A stretch of 64,000 bases of DNA from Streptomyces broussonetiae (GTDB lineage: Bacteria > Actinomycetota > Actinomycetes > Streptomycetales > Streptomycetaceae). The position numbers and the translations under genes are program-made. How positions within the stretch are numbered: the first letter of the stretch is position 1; every line of letters begins with the position of its first letter. The stretch lies in contig NZ_CP047020.1 in assembly GCF_009796285.1 (NCBI RefSeq), positions 6,882,001-6,946,000 of the forward strand, written 5' to 3'. The notes under the pieces were generated by a model. That model was not told the DNA's origin and searched no databases. It worked only from the letters and a program-made list of their open reading frames with translations. Positions 28,213 to 36,822 of the stretch are shown piece after piece.

Positions 28213-29360
28213 CGGAAAACCTCTGGACCCGCTGGCCGTCGAGAGAGGCGCTCACCCGCGAGGGAATCAGCCGGCCTCGACGCATGCTCGCCTGGGCCGT
28301 GAGGCTGGTCGTGCTCGCGATGCTCCTGTGGGGTGCGTTCAGCAAGAACCGCGTGGGCATCGAGGGAGGGCTCCTCGCGGCAGTGGGGGTGCTCCTCGCC
28401 GCTGTCGTCTCCTGGGCCTTCTTCCGGACCACCTACCAGCACCGGCTGGTGTCCTCGCTCACGCTCATCAGCGTGCTCCTGGGCATCGCGGTAGCCGCTG
28501 AGGCCACGGGGTTCACAGGACCGGCCCTGGTGATCTGGTGCGGATGCGGAATCAGCGCCCTGGAGCGGCTGCCGCTTGCCGCGGCCGTACCCGTGACATC
28601 CGTGGCACTGGCCTCATTCTCCGCGTTCAACAGCGACGTGTGGCTCACCACGGCCGCCACGGTGGCGGGCATGGCCCTCGCCGGATACGTCCTGCGGCTG
28701 GACGCGGAAGCCCGGGGGAGCGCGCAGCGGCTCCTTGCCCAGGAGCGTGCGGCCAGAGCCGCCGAGGCCGAGTCCGCCGCGCTGGCAGAGCGGGCCCGGA
28801 TCGCCCGCGAGATCCACGACGTGCTGGCCCACAGCCTCTCGGCGCAGCTGGTGCACCTGGAGGCCGCCCGGCTGCTGATCGAGAACGGCGCCGAGCGTGA
28901 ACGGATCCTGGAGCGGGTGGTGGCCGCGCGGGGCATGGCCCGCGACGGGCTGGCGGAGACCCGGCAGGCGCTGTCCGCGCTGCGGGGTGAGCTGACCCCG
29001 CTGGAGGACTTCCTGAGTGAACTCCTCAGCGGAACCGACGGTGCCGAGGTCACCGTCACGGGTGAACGCAGGCCCCTGTCGGCCGAGGCCTCCCAGGCCG
29101 TGCGCCGGGTTGCGCAGGAGGCACTCACCAACGTCCGCAAACACGCCCAAGGCGCCAAAGTACAGGTGGGTCTCGACTACAGCGACCACGAAGTGACGCT
29201 GAACGTACGGGACTCGGGTGGACTGCCGGGCGAACTCACGGGGTCCGGAGGCGGGTACGGTCTGCTGGGTATGCGCGAGCGGGCCGAGCTGCTGGGCGGC
29301 TCGCTGGAGGCGGGGCCGGGCGAGGAGGGGTTCGTGGTGACGCTGAAGGTGCCGGTATGA
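28209..29360 (+). CDS. Sensor histidine kinase, NarL/HisKA_3 type
   Basis: 383 aa. Residues 26-162 hold about four to five membrane segments with very short loops, so sensing is probably within the membrane. The dimerization and phospho-acceptor helix reads RARIAREIHDVLAHSL with His203. The HATPase domain has AQEALTNVRKHAQG (N box) and RDSGGLPG, GYGLLGMRERAELLGG (G boxes). It phosphorylates the response regulator encoded next, whose ATG overlaps its stop (ATGA). The signal is unknown; the coupled DUF1453 membrane protein may take part. Confidence 0.92.
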   Translation: MTENLWTRWPSREALTREGISRPRRMLAWAVRLVVLAMLLWGAFSKNRVGIEGGLLAAVGVLLAAVVSWAFFRTTYQHRLVSSLTLISVLLGIAVAAEATGFTGPALVIWCGCGISALERLPLAAAVPVTSVALASFSAFNSDVWLTTAATVAGMALAGYVLRLDAEARGSAQRLLAQERAARAAEAESAALAERARIAREIHDVLAHSLSAQLVHLEAARLLIENGAERERILERVVAARGMARDGLAETRQALSALRGELTPLEDFLSELLSGTDGAEVTVTGERRPLSAEASQAVRRVAQEALTNVRKHAQGAKVQVGLDYSDHEVTLNVRDSGGLPGELTGSGGGYGLLGMRERAELLGGSLEAGPGEEGFVVTLKVPV

Positions 29361-30046
29361 CCGAGGCGGAGGAGGAGAAGAAGCCCGCGCGGGTGGTGGT
29401 CGCCGATGACCAGACCGTGGTGCGGGAAGGCATCGTGATGCTGCTCGGCCTGTTGCCCGGAGTGGAGGTCGTCGGTGCGGCGGGAGACGGAGAGGAAGCG
29501 GTGCAACTGGTCGCGGAACTCGCCCCGGACGTTGTCCTGATGGATCTCAGGATGCCCCGCTGCGACGGAGTCGAGGCCACTAGGAGGATCCGGGCGCAGT
29601 ATCCCGGCACCCAGGTCGTGGTGCTCACGACGTACGCGGACGACGAGTCGCTGTTCCCCGCGCTGCGGGCCGGCGCCCGGGGCTATCTGACCAAGGACGC
29701 GGGCGGCGACGAGATCGTGCGTGCGGTGGAGAGCGTGCTCTCGGGGGACGCGGGGCTGTCGCCGAGTGTCCAGCGCCGGTTGCTGGAGCGGCTGTCGCAG
29801 CCCGAGCCCAGACCGGAGCCGGCCGCCGAGACTCCGCCCGACGGGCTGACCGCGCGCGAGACCGAGGTTCTGCGGTTGATCGCCGAGGGGCTCAGCAACC
29901 AGGAGATCGCCCGCAGCCTGCATGTGTCGACCGCGACGGTGAAGACACACATCAACAATCTCTTCTCCAAAACGGGTCTCAAGGACCGGGCGCAGGCGGT
30001 GCGTTACGCCTACAGCAAGGGGCTGGTGAGACCGCCCGCGCAGTGA
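29357..30046 (+). CDS. LuxR/NarL-family response regulator
   Basis: 229 aa. The receiver domain has the acidic pocket Asp17/Asp18, acceptor Asp63 (VVLMDLRMP) and Lys in YLTKDAGG. A short linker is followed by a LuxR helix-turn-helix (LTARETEVLRLIAEGLSNQE, then SLHVSTATVKTHINNLFSK). It is the partner of the preceding kinase, with overlapping start. The DUF485/symporter pair begins 69 nt downstream on the same strand and could be a target or part of the same unit. Confidence 0.93.
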   Translation: MTEAEEEKKPARVVVADDQTVVREGIVMLLGLLPGVEVVGAAGDGEEAVQLVAELAPDVVLMDLRMPRCDGVEATRRIRAQYPGTQVVVLTTYADDESLFPALRAGARGYLTKDAGGDEIVRAVESVLSGDAGLSPSVQRRLLERLSQPEPRPEPAAETPPDGLTARETEVLRLIAEGLSNQEIARSLHVSTATVKTHINNLFSKTGLKDRAQAVRYAYSKGLVRPPAQ

Positions 30047-30115
30047 GTCACCTGATGGGGTGAAGAGCCGGGAGAAGAAGAGTCAGGGATCTTCCCGTTC
30101 TGTCCATCCTTGGGC

Positions 30116-30664
30116 ATGCAGTCAAGCAACGGTCGTGCCCGCGGAGCGGGGGACGATCCCGACAGTTCGGCCGGGAACCGGGAAGATCACGGTGCGCCCG
30201 CGCACGATGTGACGTACGAGGATCCCTGGTACGACGCGCCGGCCTCCGGCTGGGGTGAGCGGGACGGCGTCGGCATGCCGGTGCCGGTGGTGCCGTCCGC
30301 TCGCGAGGAGCGGAGCGGACCGGGGGCCCGTGCACGCGACGTGTACGTCGAGGTGCAGCGCAGCGAGGCCTTCCAGGAGGTGCGCAGCAGGTACCGGCGG
30401 TTCGTCGTCCCTGGAGTCGCCGTCTTCCTCTCCTGGTACGTGGGATATGTGATCGCTGCCACGACGGCGCCAGGACTTATGGCCCGGCCCGTGGCGGGAG
30501 CGGTGAACGTGGGCATGCTGGCCGGGCTCGGCCAGTTCCTCAGCACGTTCCTGCTCACGTGGGCCTACGCCAGGCACGCGCGGCTGCGCCGGGACCGCGC
30601 GGCGCTGGAGCTGCGCTGGGACACCCAGGAGCTGGCTCGCGGAGCGCAGGGAGGCGCCTTGTGA
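30116..30664 (+). CDS. DUF485 (YjcH-like) membrane protein
   Basis: 182 aa. The first about 85 residues are hydrophilic and probably disordered, an extension compared with E. coli YjcH (about 100 aa). The DUF485 domain follows (EAFQEVRSRYRRFVVPGVAV) with two membrane helices. YjcH-type proteins are encoded with ActP-like acetate/solute symporters and probably assist them. The stop overlaps the symporter start (GTGA). The start is uncertain: ATG 30116 lacks a ribosome site and GTG about 30 codons later is possible. Confidence 0.82.
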   Translation: MQSSNGRARGAGDDPDSSAGNREDHGAPAHDVTYEDPWYDAPASGWGERDGVGMPVPVVPSAREERSGPGARARDVYVEVQRSEAFQEVRSRYRRFVVPGVAVFLSWYVGYVIAATTAPGLMARPVAGAVNVGMLAGLGQFLSTFLLTWAYARHARLRRDRAALELRWDTQELARGAQGGAL

Positions 30665-32253
30665 CCGGTGAGCATCAGACGCTGGCGCTGTTCCTGTTCA
30701 GCGGTTTCGTGGCCGTCACCCTCGGGATCACGACGTGGGTGAGCCGTCGGCGGCGCGGTTCGGCGGAGGAGTTCTACGCGGGCGGCAGACTGTTCTCCCC
30801 GATGGAAAATGGTTTCGCCATCGCTGGTGACTACATGTCGGCGGCCTCCTTCCTCGGGGTCACCGGGCTCATCGCGCTCTATGGCTACGACGGGCTGCTG
30901 TACGTCGTGGGCTTCCTGGTGGCGTGGCTGGTGGTGCTGTTCCTCGTGGCCGAACTGGTGCGCAACTGCGGGCGGTTCACCCTGGCCGACGTGGTGGCGG
31001 CGCGAATGAGCGAGCGGCCGGTGCGGATCGCGGTGGGAACTTCCTCGGTCACGGTGTCCGTTCTGTATCTGGTGGCGCAAATGGTCGGCGCCGGCAGTCT
31101 GGTGGCGCTGCTGCTGGGGCGGACGAGCGAGGCGGCCCAGGCCTGGACGGTCATCGGGGTCGGTGCCCTCATGGTGATCTATGTGTCATTGGGCGGGATG
31201 CGGGCCACCACCTGGATTCAGATCGTCAAGGCGGTGCTGCTGCTGAGCGGGACGGTCGCGCTGACCGTGCTTGTCCTGCTGCGCTTCCACGGCGATTTCG
31301 ACCGGCTGTTGCTCGCGGCGGCGGAACGCAGCGGTCACGGCAGGGCGTTCCTGGCGCCGGGCCTCAAGTACGGGGGGAACTGGACCGCCCGTCTCGACTT
31401 CATCAGCCTGGGCCTCGCCCTGGTGCTGGGTACGGCGGGACTGCCGCACATCCTGTCGCGCTTCTACACCGTGCCCACCGCGCGGGCCGCACGCCGCTCC
31501 GCGGTGTGGTCCATCGGACTGATCGGCGGCTTCTACCTGATGACGATCGTCCTCGGCCTGGGGGCGGCGGCGGTGGTCGGGACGAACGCGGTGCGCGCCT
31601 CGAACGCGGCCGGGAACACGGCTGTGCCGCTGCTCGCCCTCGACCTGGGCGGCGGCGCGGGCTCCACTGGTGGAACGGTTCTCTTCGCGATCGTCGCCGC
31701 CGTCGCCTTCGCCACGATCCTCGCCGTGGTCGCCGGTCTCACGCTTGCATCGTCGGCGTCGGTGGCGCACGACCTGTACGCATCGCTGCGGCGGCCGCAC
31801 GGCAAGGCGCGCAGCGAGGTCGCGGTGGCACGCTTCGCGGCGCTCGGCATCGGCGTCGTGGCGATCGCGATCGGCCTGCTGGCCCGCGACCTGAACATCG
31901 CCTATCTCGTCGGCCTGGCCTTCGCGGTCGCCGCGTCGGCGAACCTGCCCGTGTTGCTGTACTCGCTGTTCTGGCGCGGCTTCACCACCCGCGGTGCCGT
32001 GTGGGCCGTGTACGGCGGGCTGATTCCGGCGCTCGGCCTCGTGGCGCTGTCCCCGGTGGTCTCCGGCAGCCCGGGCTCGCTGTTCCCGGGCGCCGACTTC
32101 CAGTACTTTCCGCTGCAGAACCCGGGCATCGTCTCCATCCCGCTCGGCTTCCTGGCCGGCTGGCTGGGCACGGTCACCTCCGACGAGGTCGCCGACGAGG
32201 CCAAGTTCGCCGAGACCGAGGTGCGGTCACTGACCGGAGCGGGAGCCGTGTAG
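30661..32253 (+). CDS. Sodium/solute symporter (SSS family), ActP-like
   Basis: 530 aa with about 13 membrane segments. The family core is clear: RGSAEEFYAGGRLFSPMENG, then AGDYMSAASFLGVTGLIALYG, which in ActP-like carriers forms the sodium and substrate site. The pair with a DUF485 gene points to uptake of acetate or other short monocarboxylates, but the substrate cannot be fixed by eye. GTG 30661 overlaps the DUF485 stop and gives a protein starting MTGEHQTLALFLFSG, as expected; a longer in-frame start would duplicate coding for the upstream gene. A kinase/regulator pair lies just upstream. Confidence 0.9.
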   Translation: MTGEHQTLALFLFSGFVAVTLGITTWVSRRRRGSAEEFYAGGRLFSPMENGFAIAGDYMSAASFLGVTGLIALYGYDGLLYVVGFLVAWLVVLFLVAELVRNCGRFTLADVVAARMSERPVRIAVGTSSVTVSVLYLVAQMVGAGSLVALLLGRTSEAAQAWTVIGVGALMVIYVSLGGMRATTWIQIVKAVLLLSGTVALTVLVLLRFHGDFDRLLLAAAERSGHGRAFLAPGLKYGGNWTARLDFISLGLALVLGTAGLPHILSRFYTVPTARAARRSAVWSIGLIGGFYLMTIVLGLGAAAVVGTNAVRASNAAGNTAVPLLALDLGGGAGSTGGTVLFAIVAAVAFATILAVVAGLTLASSASVAHDLYASLRRPHGKARSEVAVARFAALGIGVVAIAIGLLARDLNIAYLVGLAFAVAASANLPVLLYSLFWRGFTTRGAVWAVYGGLIPALGLVALSPVVSGSPGSLFPGADFQYFPLQNPGIVSIPLGFLAGWLGTVTSDEVADEAKFAETEVRSLTGAGAV

Positions 32254-32441
32254 CAAGGGCGCGGGCCAAGGTCTGCTCGCCTGGGTCTGTCGTCAGACTC
32301 CCACCTGCCCCGCGACGCCTGCACGCTCCCCCGGCGGGGGCACCCTCACTCGCCGCACCGGCCCCGGCCCCGGCCCGAGTACGTCCCGTACGCGGGCCAA
32401 GGCCCGGCACGCCGAGAGCACGCACCTGACGCCGCGAGGCC

Positions 32442-32456
32442 CGCCCTACGGGCGGA
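32442..32456. terminator. Weak hairpin between symporter and response regulator genes
   Basis: CCGCCC-TAC-GGGCGG, just before the convergent response regulator stop. Another small hairpin, CCCCC-GGC-GGGGG, lies near 32329-32341. The 226-bp gap holds nothing else I can name. Confidence 0.45.
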
Positions 32457-32479
32457 CGGTGGGAATTTGCCGACAGGAC

Positions 32480-33172
32480 CTAAGGCGCAACCCAGGCGTA
32501 CCGGTGCTCCGGCCGCCCGGTGTCGCCGTACTTGAGGGAGAGCCGCAGTCGGCCGACCTGTTCCAGATGGCGGAGGTAGCGCTGGGCCGTGGAGCGGCTC
32601 AGGCCGGTCCGCACGGCCACCTCGTGGGCCGACAGCGGCTGGTCGGCGCGGTGCAGGACGCCGCAGATCAGGTCCGTCGTGGGCTCGGAGTGACCGCTCG
32701 GCAGGCCGGGCGCCGAGGGCGCGGGAGCCGTCCGCAGTGCCCCGAAGATACGGTCCACCTGCTCCTGGCCCGTCAGTCCCCGGCCGCCGACGCGGTCGAC
32801 CGTGCGCCGCAGGGCGGCGTAGGACTCGAGGCGGGTCCGCAGGGCGGCGAAGGTGAACGGCTTGACCAAATAGTGCAGGGCGCCCAGGCGCATCGCCTGC
32901 TGGACGGTCGTCACCTCACTGGCCGCCGTGATCATGATGACGTCCGTGCTGTGGCCCTGTTCCCGCATACGGTGGACGAGGTCGAGGCCGGTCCCGTCGG
33001 GCAGATAGTGGTCGAGCAGGACCAGGTCGACGGTGCCGCGTTCGACGGTGGCCAAGGCCTGGGCGGTGCTGTGTGCGCGGGCGGCCACCCGGAAACCGGG
33101 AACCTTTCCCACGTACTTGGCGTTTATCTCTGCGACGCGGAAGTCGTCGTCCACGACCAGGACGTCAATCAT
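32480..33172 (-). CDS. CitB/DcuR-type response regulator without adjacent kinase
   Basis: 230 aa. The receiver has Asp8-10, acceptor Asp54 (LVLLDHYLPD) and Lys in YLVKPFTF. The C-terminal helix-turn-helix (PLSAHEVAVRTGLSRSTAQR) and the end YGDTGRPEHRYAW match the CitB family, which pairs with CitA/DcuS kinases that sense di- and tricarboxylates. It is closely similar over its whole length to the regulator at 36142-36822, on the other side of the ABC importer, and no kinase gene is next to it. It diverges from the importer operon, with a palindrome in the shared region. Confidence 0.9.
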   Translation of the reverse strand: MIDVLVVDDDFRVAEINAKYVGKVPGFRVAARAHSTAQALATVERGTVDLVLLDHYLPDGTGLDLVHRMREQGHSTDVIMITAASEVTTVQQAMRLGALHYLVKPFTFAALRTRLESYAALRRTVDRVGGRGLTGQEQVDRIFGALRTAPAPSAPGLPSGHSEPTTDLICGVLHRADQPLSAHEVAVRTGLSRSTAQRYLRHLEQVGRLRLSLKYGDTGRPEHRYAWVAP

Positions 33173-33276
33173 CAGGCCTCTCCTTCAAGGCCGACGGGCG
33201 TCAAGCCCGTGTTTCGGCTCCGCAGTTGTAGCGCGGGCAAAATGAGCACAACAGGCTCTTGCGAGCAAAAGAACGG

Positions 33277-33290
33277 CTTGTGGTCACAAG
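33277..33290. promoter_or_regulatory. Palindrome in the regulator/ABC importer intergenic region
   Basis: CTTGTG-GT-CACAAG is a perfect 6-bp inverted repeat about 40 bp before the ABC ATPase start, in an AT-richer patch. GCTC-TTGC-GAGC lies nearby (about 33255). A regulator site is plausible; which protein binds is unknown. Confidence 0.45.
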
Positions 33291-33330
33291 ACTCCTGCTG
33301 TGGCCGGGGCGACACCTACCGTCCCGGGCC

Positions 33331-34146
33331 ATGAGCGCACACACCAGCCCCGCCATCGAGCTGCGGGGCGCGAGCAAGACCTTCAGAACCCCGTCAGGGG
33401 GACTGCATACGGCCGTGCGCGGCCTGGACCTCACCGTCGGGCGCGGCGAGTTCGTGGCTGTCGTGGGACCGACCGGCTGTGGCAAGTCCACCACGCTGAC
33501 ACTGGTCAGCGGTCTGGAGGAGCCCACCGAGGGCGAGGTGCTGGTGGCCGGGAGTCCGGTCGGCGGCGTCGGCGACAAGGTCGGCTTCGTCTTCCAGCAG
33601 GACGCCACGTTCCCCTGGCGGACGGTGCTGTCCAACGTGATGGCCGGCCCGCGCTTTCGTGGCCTGCCCAAGGCGGAGGCCAAGGAGAAGGCGCGGGACT
33701 GGCTGGCCCGGGTCGGACTCGCCGGTTTCGAGGACCGTTATCCGCACCAGCTCTCCGGCGGACAGCGCAAGCGCGTCGCCCTCGCCGCCACCTTCGTCAA
33801 CGACCCCGAGATCCTCCTGATGGACGAGCCGTTCTCCGCGCTCGACGTGCAGACCAGGGCGCTGATGTCCGACGAGTTGCTGGAACTGTGGGAGGGCACG
33901 GGCGCTTCGGTCGTCTTCGTCACCCACGACCTCGAGGAGTCCATCGCGCTCGCCGACAGGGTCGTCGTGATGACCGCCGGACCCGCGACCGTGAAGCAGG
34001 TCTTCGACATCGACCTGCCGCGACCGCGCAAGGTCGAATCGGTGCGCCTCGAGCCGCGGTTCATCGAGATATACCGCGAGATCTGGGAGTCGCTCGGCGA
34101 AGAGGTCCGCATCACCCGTGAAAGGGGTGCGGCCCATGTCGCCTGA
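33331..34146 (+). CDS. ABC transporter ATP-binding protein (SsuB/TauB type)
   Basis: 271 aa. The ATPase of an importer. All motifs are intact: Walker A GPTGCGKST (46-54), Q-loop VFQQDATFPW, signature LSGGQRKRVA, Walker B ILLMDEPFSALD and switch FVTHDL. The FPW motif after the Q-loop is typical of nitrate/sulfonate/taurine/thiamine-precursor importers. ATG 33331 fits the family start; earlier in-frame codons would read through the divergent promoter region. It overlaps the permease gene by 11 nt and is followed by the binding protein gene, so the three form one operon. Confidence 0.93.
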   Translation: MSAHTSPAIELRGASKTFRTPSGGLHTAVRGLDLTVGRGEFVAVVGPTGCGKSTTLTLVSGLEEPTEGEVLVAGSPVGGVGDKVGFVFQQDATFPWRTVLSNVMAGPRFRGLPKAEAKEKARDWLARVGLAGFEDRYPHQLSGGQRKRVALAATFVNDPEILLMDEPFSALDVQTRALMSDELLELWEGTGASVVFVTHDLEESIALADRVVVMTAGPATVKQVFDIDLPRPRKVESVRLEPRFIEIYREIWESLGEEVRITRERGAAHVA

Positions 34147-34999
34147 GGTTCTCAGCACCCCGGTGATCGACACCGGCAAGGTCTCCGATCGTGCGCGGTC
34201 CCGCGCCCGGGCCGCGCGCCGCCGCAGGCTCCTCGTCAACGCCGCGCGCGGGGTGGTGCTCGTGGCCGTCCTCGGTCTGTGGGAGGGACTGTCCCGGGCG
34301 AAGGTCATCGACCCGTTCAACTTCTCCATGCCTACGAAGATCTGGGACCAGATCTGGACGTGGGTGACGCACGGCACCGCGCTCGGCTCCCTGGGTGAGC
34401 AGATCTGGTACACGCTCTACGAGGCACTGCTCGGCTGGGTCCTCGGTGTGATCGCCGGTGTCCTGCTCGGTATTGCGCTCGGCCGGATCAGATTGCTCGC
34501 CGAGGTCCTTGGCCCATACATCAAGGTGCTCAACTCCATCCCCAGGATCGTCCTTGCGCCCATCTTCCTGATCTGGTTCGGGCTCGGCCCCTCCTCCAAG
34601 ATCGCCTCTGCCGTGGTGCTCGTCTTCTTCCCGGTGTTCTTCAACGCCTTCCAGGGCGCCCGCGAGGTGGACCGCAACCTGGTGGCCAACGCCCGCATCC
34701 TGGGCGCCAGCGACCGCCGGGTGACTCTCCAGGTGGTCATCCCGTCGGCGACCTCGTGGATCTTCACCAGCCTCCACGTCAGTTTCGGCTTCGCGCTCAT
34801 CGGCGCCATCGTCGGCGAGTACATCGGCGCGACCAAGGGCATCGGCCTGCTCGTCTCGCAGTCGCAGAACACCTTCAACGCGGCCGGCGTCTATGCCGCG
34901 ATGGTCATCCTCGCCGTAGTCGCCCTCGTCGCGGAGGGACTGCTGACCTTCGCCGAGCGCCGCATCTTCCGCTGGAAGCCCGCCGGTTCCGACGACTGA
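34136..34999 (+). CDS. ABC transporter permease (SsuC/TauC type)
   Basis: 287 aa, with about six membrane segments. The EAA loop that contacts the ATPase is visible (DRNLVANARILGASDRRVTL). A positively charged N-terminus (RARAARRRRLL) precedes the first helix. ATG 34136 has GAAAGGGG 8 nt upstream and is preferred over GTG 34118. It belongs to the nitrate/sulfonate/taurine permease family and is the only permease, so the transporter works as a homodimer. Confidence 0.92.
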   Translation: MSPEVLSTPVIDTGKVSDRARSRARAARRRRLLVNAARGVVLVAVLGLWEGLSRAKVIDPFNFSMPTKIWDQIWTWVTHGTALGSLGEQIWYTLYEALLGWVLGVIAGVLLGIALGRIRLLAEVLGPYIKVLNSIPRIVLAPIFLIWFGLGPSSKIASAVVLVFFPVFFNAFQGAREVDRNLVANARILGASDRRVTLQVVIPSATSWIFTSLHVSFGFALIGAIVGEYIGATKGIGLLVSQSQNTFNAAGVYAAMVILAVVALVAEGLLTFAERRIFRWKPAGSDD

Positions 35000-35067
35000 C
35001 CGACCCCACCGCGGACCAGCCCCCCACGCCTTTCCCGCACCGCCCTCTCACAAGGACGTGAACCGCC

Positions 35068-36123
35068 ATGCGCAAGACCGCCAGACACGCCTCCCTGGCC
35101 GCCGCCGGCCTGCTCGCCCTGTCCTCGCTCACCGCCTGCGCCAACGACGCGGCCGGCTCCACAGCCGACACCGGCAGCGGCGGGGGCGGCAAGGGCGAGT
35201 CCGTCAAGATCATGGTCGGTGGCCTGGACAAGGTCATCTATCTGCCTGCGATGCTCACCCAGCGCCTCGGCTACTTCCGGGCCGAGGGACTGAACGTCCA
35301 GCTGCTCAGTGAGCCCGCCGGGGTCCAGGCCGAGACCGCGCTCGTCTCCGGCCAGGTGCAGGGGGCGGTCGGCTTCTACGACCACACCCTCGACCTCCAG
35401 GTGAAGGGCAAGTCGGTGGAGTCGGTCGTGCAGTTCTCCCGAGCCCCCGGCGAGGTCGAGGTCGTCTCGGACAAGGCGGCGGGCGGCCTCACGTCGCCCA
35501 AGGACTTCAAGGGCCGCAAGCTGGGCGTGACCAGCCTCGGTTCTTCCACCGACTTCCTCACCAAGTACCTGGCGGTCAAGAACGGCGTCAACGTCAGCGA
35601 GTTCACGCCGGTCTCCGTCGGCGCCGGGCCGACCTTCATCGCGGCCCTCCAGAACGGTGCGATCGACGGCGGCATGACCACCGACCCGACCGTCGCGACG
35701 ATCCTGGACAAGAAGGCGGGCAAGGTCCTCCTCGACATGCGCACCCCCGAGGGCTCGCGGGAGGCGCTGGGCGGCCCGTACCCGTCGTCAAGTATGTACA
35801 TGAAGACGGACTGGGTGAACGGACACAAGGACACTGTCCAGAAGCTGGTCAATGCATTCGTCAAGACACTCAAGTGGATGTCCACGCACAGTGCCGACGA
35901 GATCGCCGCCAAGATGCCCGCCGACTACTCCCAGGGCAACAAGACGCTCTACGCGCAGGCCGTCAAGAGCACCCTGCCGATGTTCACCGACGACGGCATG
36001 ATGCCCCAGGGCGGCCCCGAGACCGTGGAGAAGGTACTCAAGTCGTTCCACCCCGACATCAAGAACGCCGAGGTCGACCTGGGCAGGACGTACACCACCG
36101 AGTTCGTCGAGGCCGCCAAATAG
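35068..36123 (+). CDS. ABC transporter substrate-binding lipoprotein (NMT1/SsuA-like)
   Basis: 351 aa. A lipoprotein signal with lipobox LTAC and acylated Cys24 anchors it outside the membrane. A Gly/Ser linker leads to a two-lobed periplasmic-binding fold of the NMT1/THI5-SsuA type: VGGLDKVIYLPAMLTQRLGYF, then ETALVSGQVQGAVGFYDHTL, LGVTSLGSSTDFLTKYL. Ligands in this family include sulfonates, taurine, nitrate and pyrimidine precursors; the neighbourhood (CitA/CitB-type sensors) would also allow an organic acid. The substrate is not determined. AAGGACG ribosome site. The convergent response regulator ends only 18 nt away. Confidence 0.9.
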   Translation: MRKTARHASLAAAGLLALSSLTACANDAAGSTADTGSGGGGKGESVKIMVGGLDKVIYLPAMLTQRLGYFRAEGLNVQLLSEPAGVQAETALVSGQVQGAVGFYDHTLDLQVKGKSVESVVQFSRAPGEVEVVSDKAAGGLTSPKDFKGRKLGVTSLGSSTDFLTKYLAVKNGVNVSEFTPVSVGAGPTFIAALQNGAIDGGMTTDPTVATILDKKAGKVLLDMRTPEGSREALGGPYPSSSMYMKTDWVNGHKDTVQKLVNAFVKTLKWMSTHSADEIAAKMPADYSQGNKTLYAQAVKSTLPMFTDDGMMPQGGPETVEKVLKSFHPDIKNAEVDLGRTYTTEFVEAAK

Positions 36124-36141
36124 CGCACAGGACCTGTCCGT

Positions 36142-36822
36142 TCAGATGCGGGTCGCCCACACGTAACGGTGTTCCGGGCGGCCCGCGTCGCCGTACCTGA
36201 GGGTCAGATGGGCCCGTCCCGTGCGCTCCAGGAGCTTGAGATAGCGCTGGGCGGTCTGCCGGCTCACTCCCGTCCGCTCGGCGATCTCCTGAGCCGACAG
36301 CGGACCCTGGGCGTTCATCAGCGCCTGGCGGACCAGCTCGGCCGTCGTGGGGGAGTGCCCCTTGGGCAGGCCGGGCTCCGACGGCGCGGACAGGGCCCCG
36401 AAGATGCGGTCCACCTCCGCCTGTTCGGCCTCGCCGCCGCCGTCCAGGGTGCGCCGCAGCTCGGCGTACGCCTCCAGCTTGGCCCGCAGACCGGCGAAGG
36501 CGAAGGGCTTCACCAGGTACTGCAGCGCCCCGTGCCGCATCGCCGCCTGCACGGTCGACACGTCCCGTGCCGCCGTCACCATGATCACGTCGGTCTGGTG
36601 GCCGCGCCGTCGTATCTCCCGGACGACCGCGAGACCGGTGTCGTCCGGCAGGTAGTGATCCAGGAGGACCAGGTCCAGCCGAGGCAGCGTCGCCACCTGG
36701 TGCAGTGCCTGGGCCGCACTGTGCGCCTCGCCGGCCACATGGAACCCCGGGACCTTCTCGACATAGGCGGCGTTGACCCGGGCGACGCGGGTGTCGTCGT
36801 CCACGACCAGGACCTCGATCAT
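36142..36822 (-). CDS. CitB/DcuR-type response regulator
   Basis: 226 aa. Receiver with Asp8-10, acceptor Asp55 (LVLLDHYLPDD) and YLVKPFAF. The C-terminal helix-turn-helix is PLSAQEIAERTGVSRQTAQR, followed by YGDAGRPEHRYVWA. Its start overlaps the stop of the kinase gene (ATGA), so it is the kinase's partner. It is a paralogue of the regulator at 32480-33172. It converges on the binding-protein gene of the importer, which it may regulate. Confidence 0.93.
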   Translation of the reverse strand: MIEVLVVDDDTRVARVNAAYVEKVPGFHVAGEAHSAAQALHQVATLPRLDLVLLDHYLPDDTGLAVVREIRRRGHQTDVIMVTAARDVSTVQAAMRHGALQYLVKPFAFAGLRAKLEAYAELRRTLDGGGEAEQAEVDRIFGALSAPSEPGLPKGHSPTTAELVRQALMNAQGPLSAQEIAERTGVSRQTAQRYLKLLERTGRAHLTLRYGDAGRPEHRYVWATRI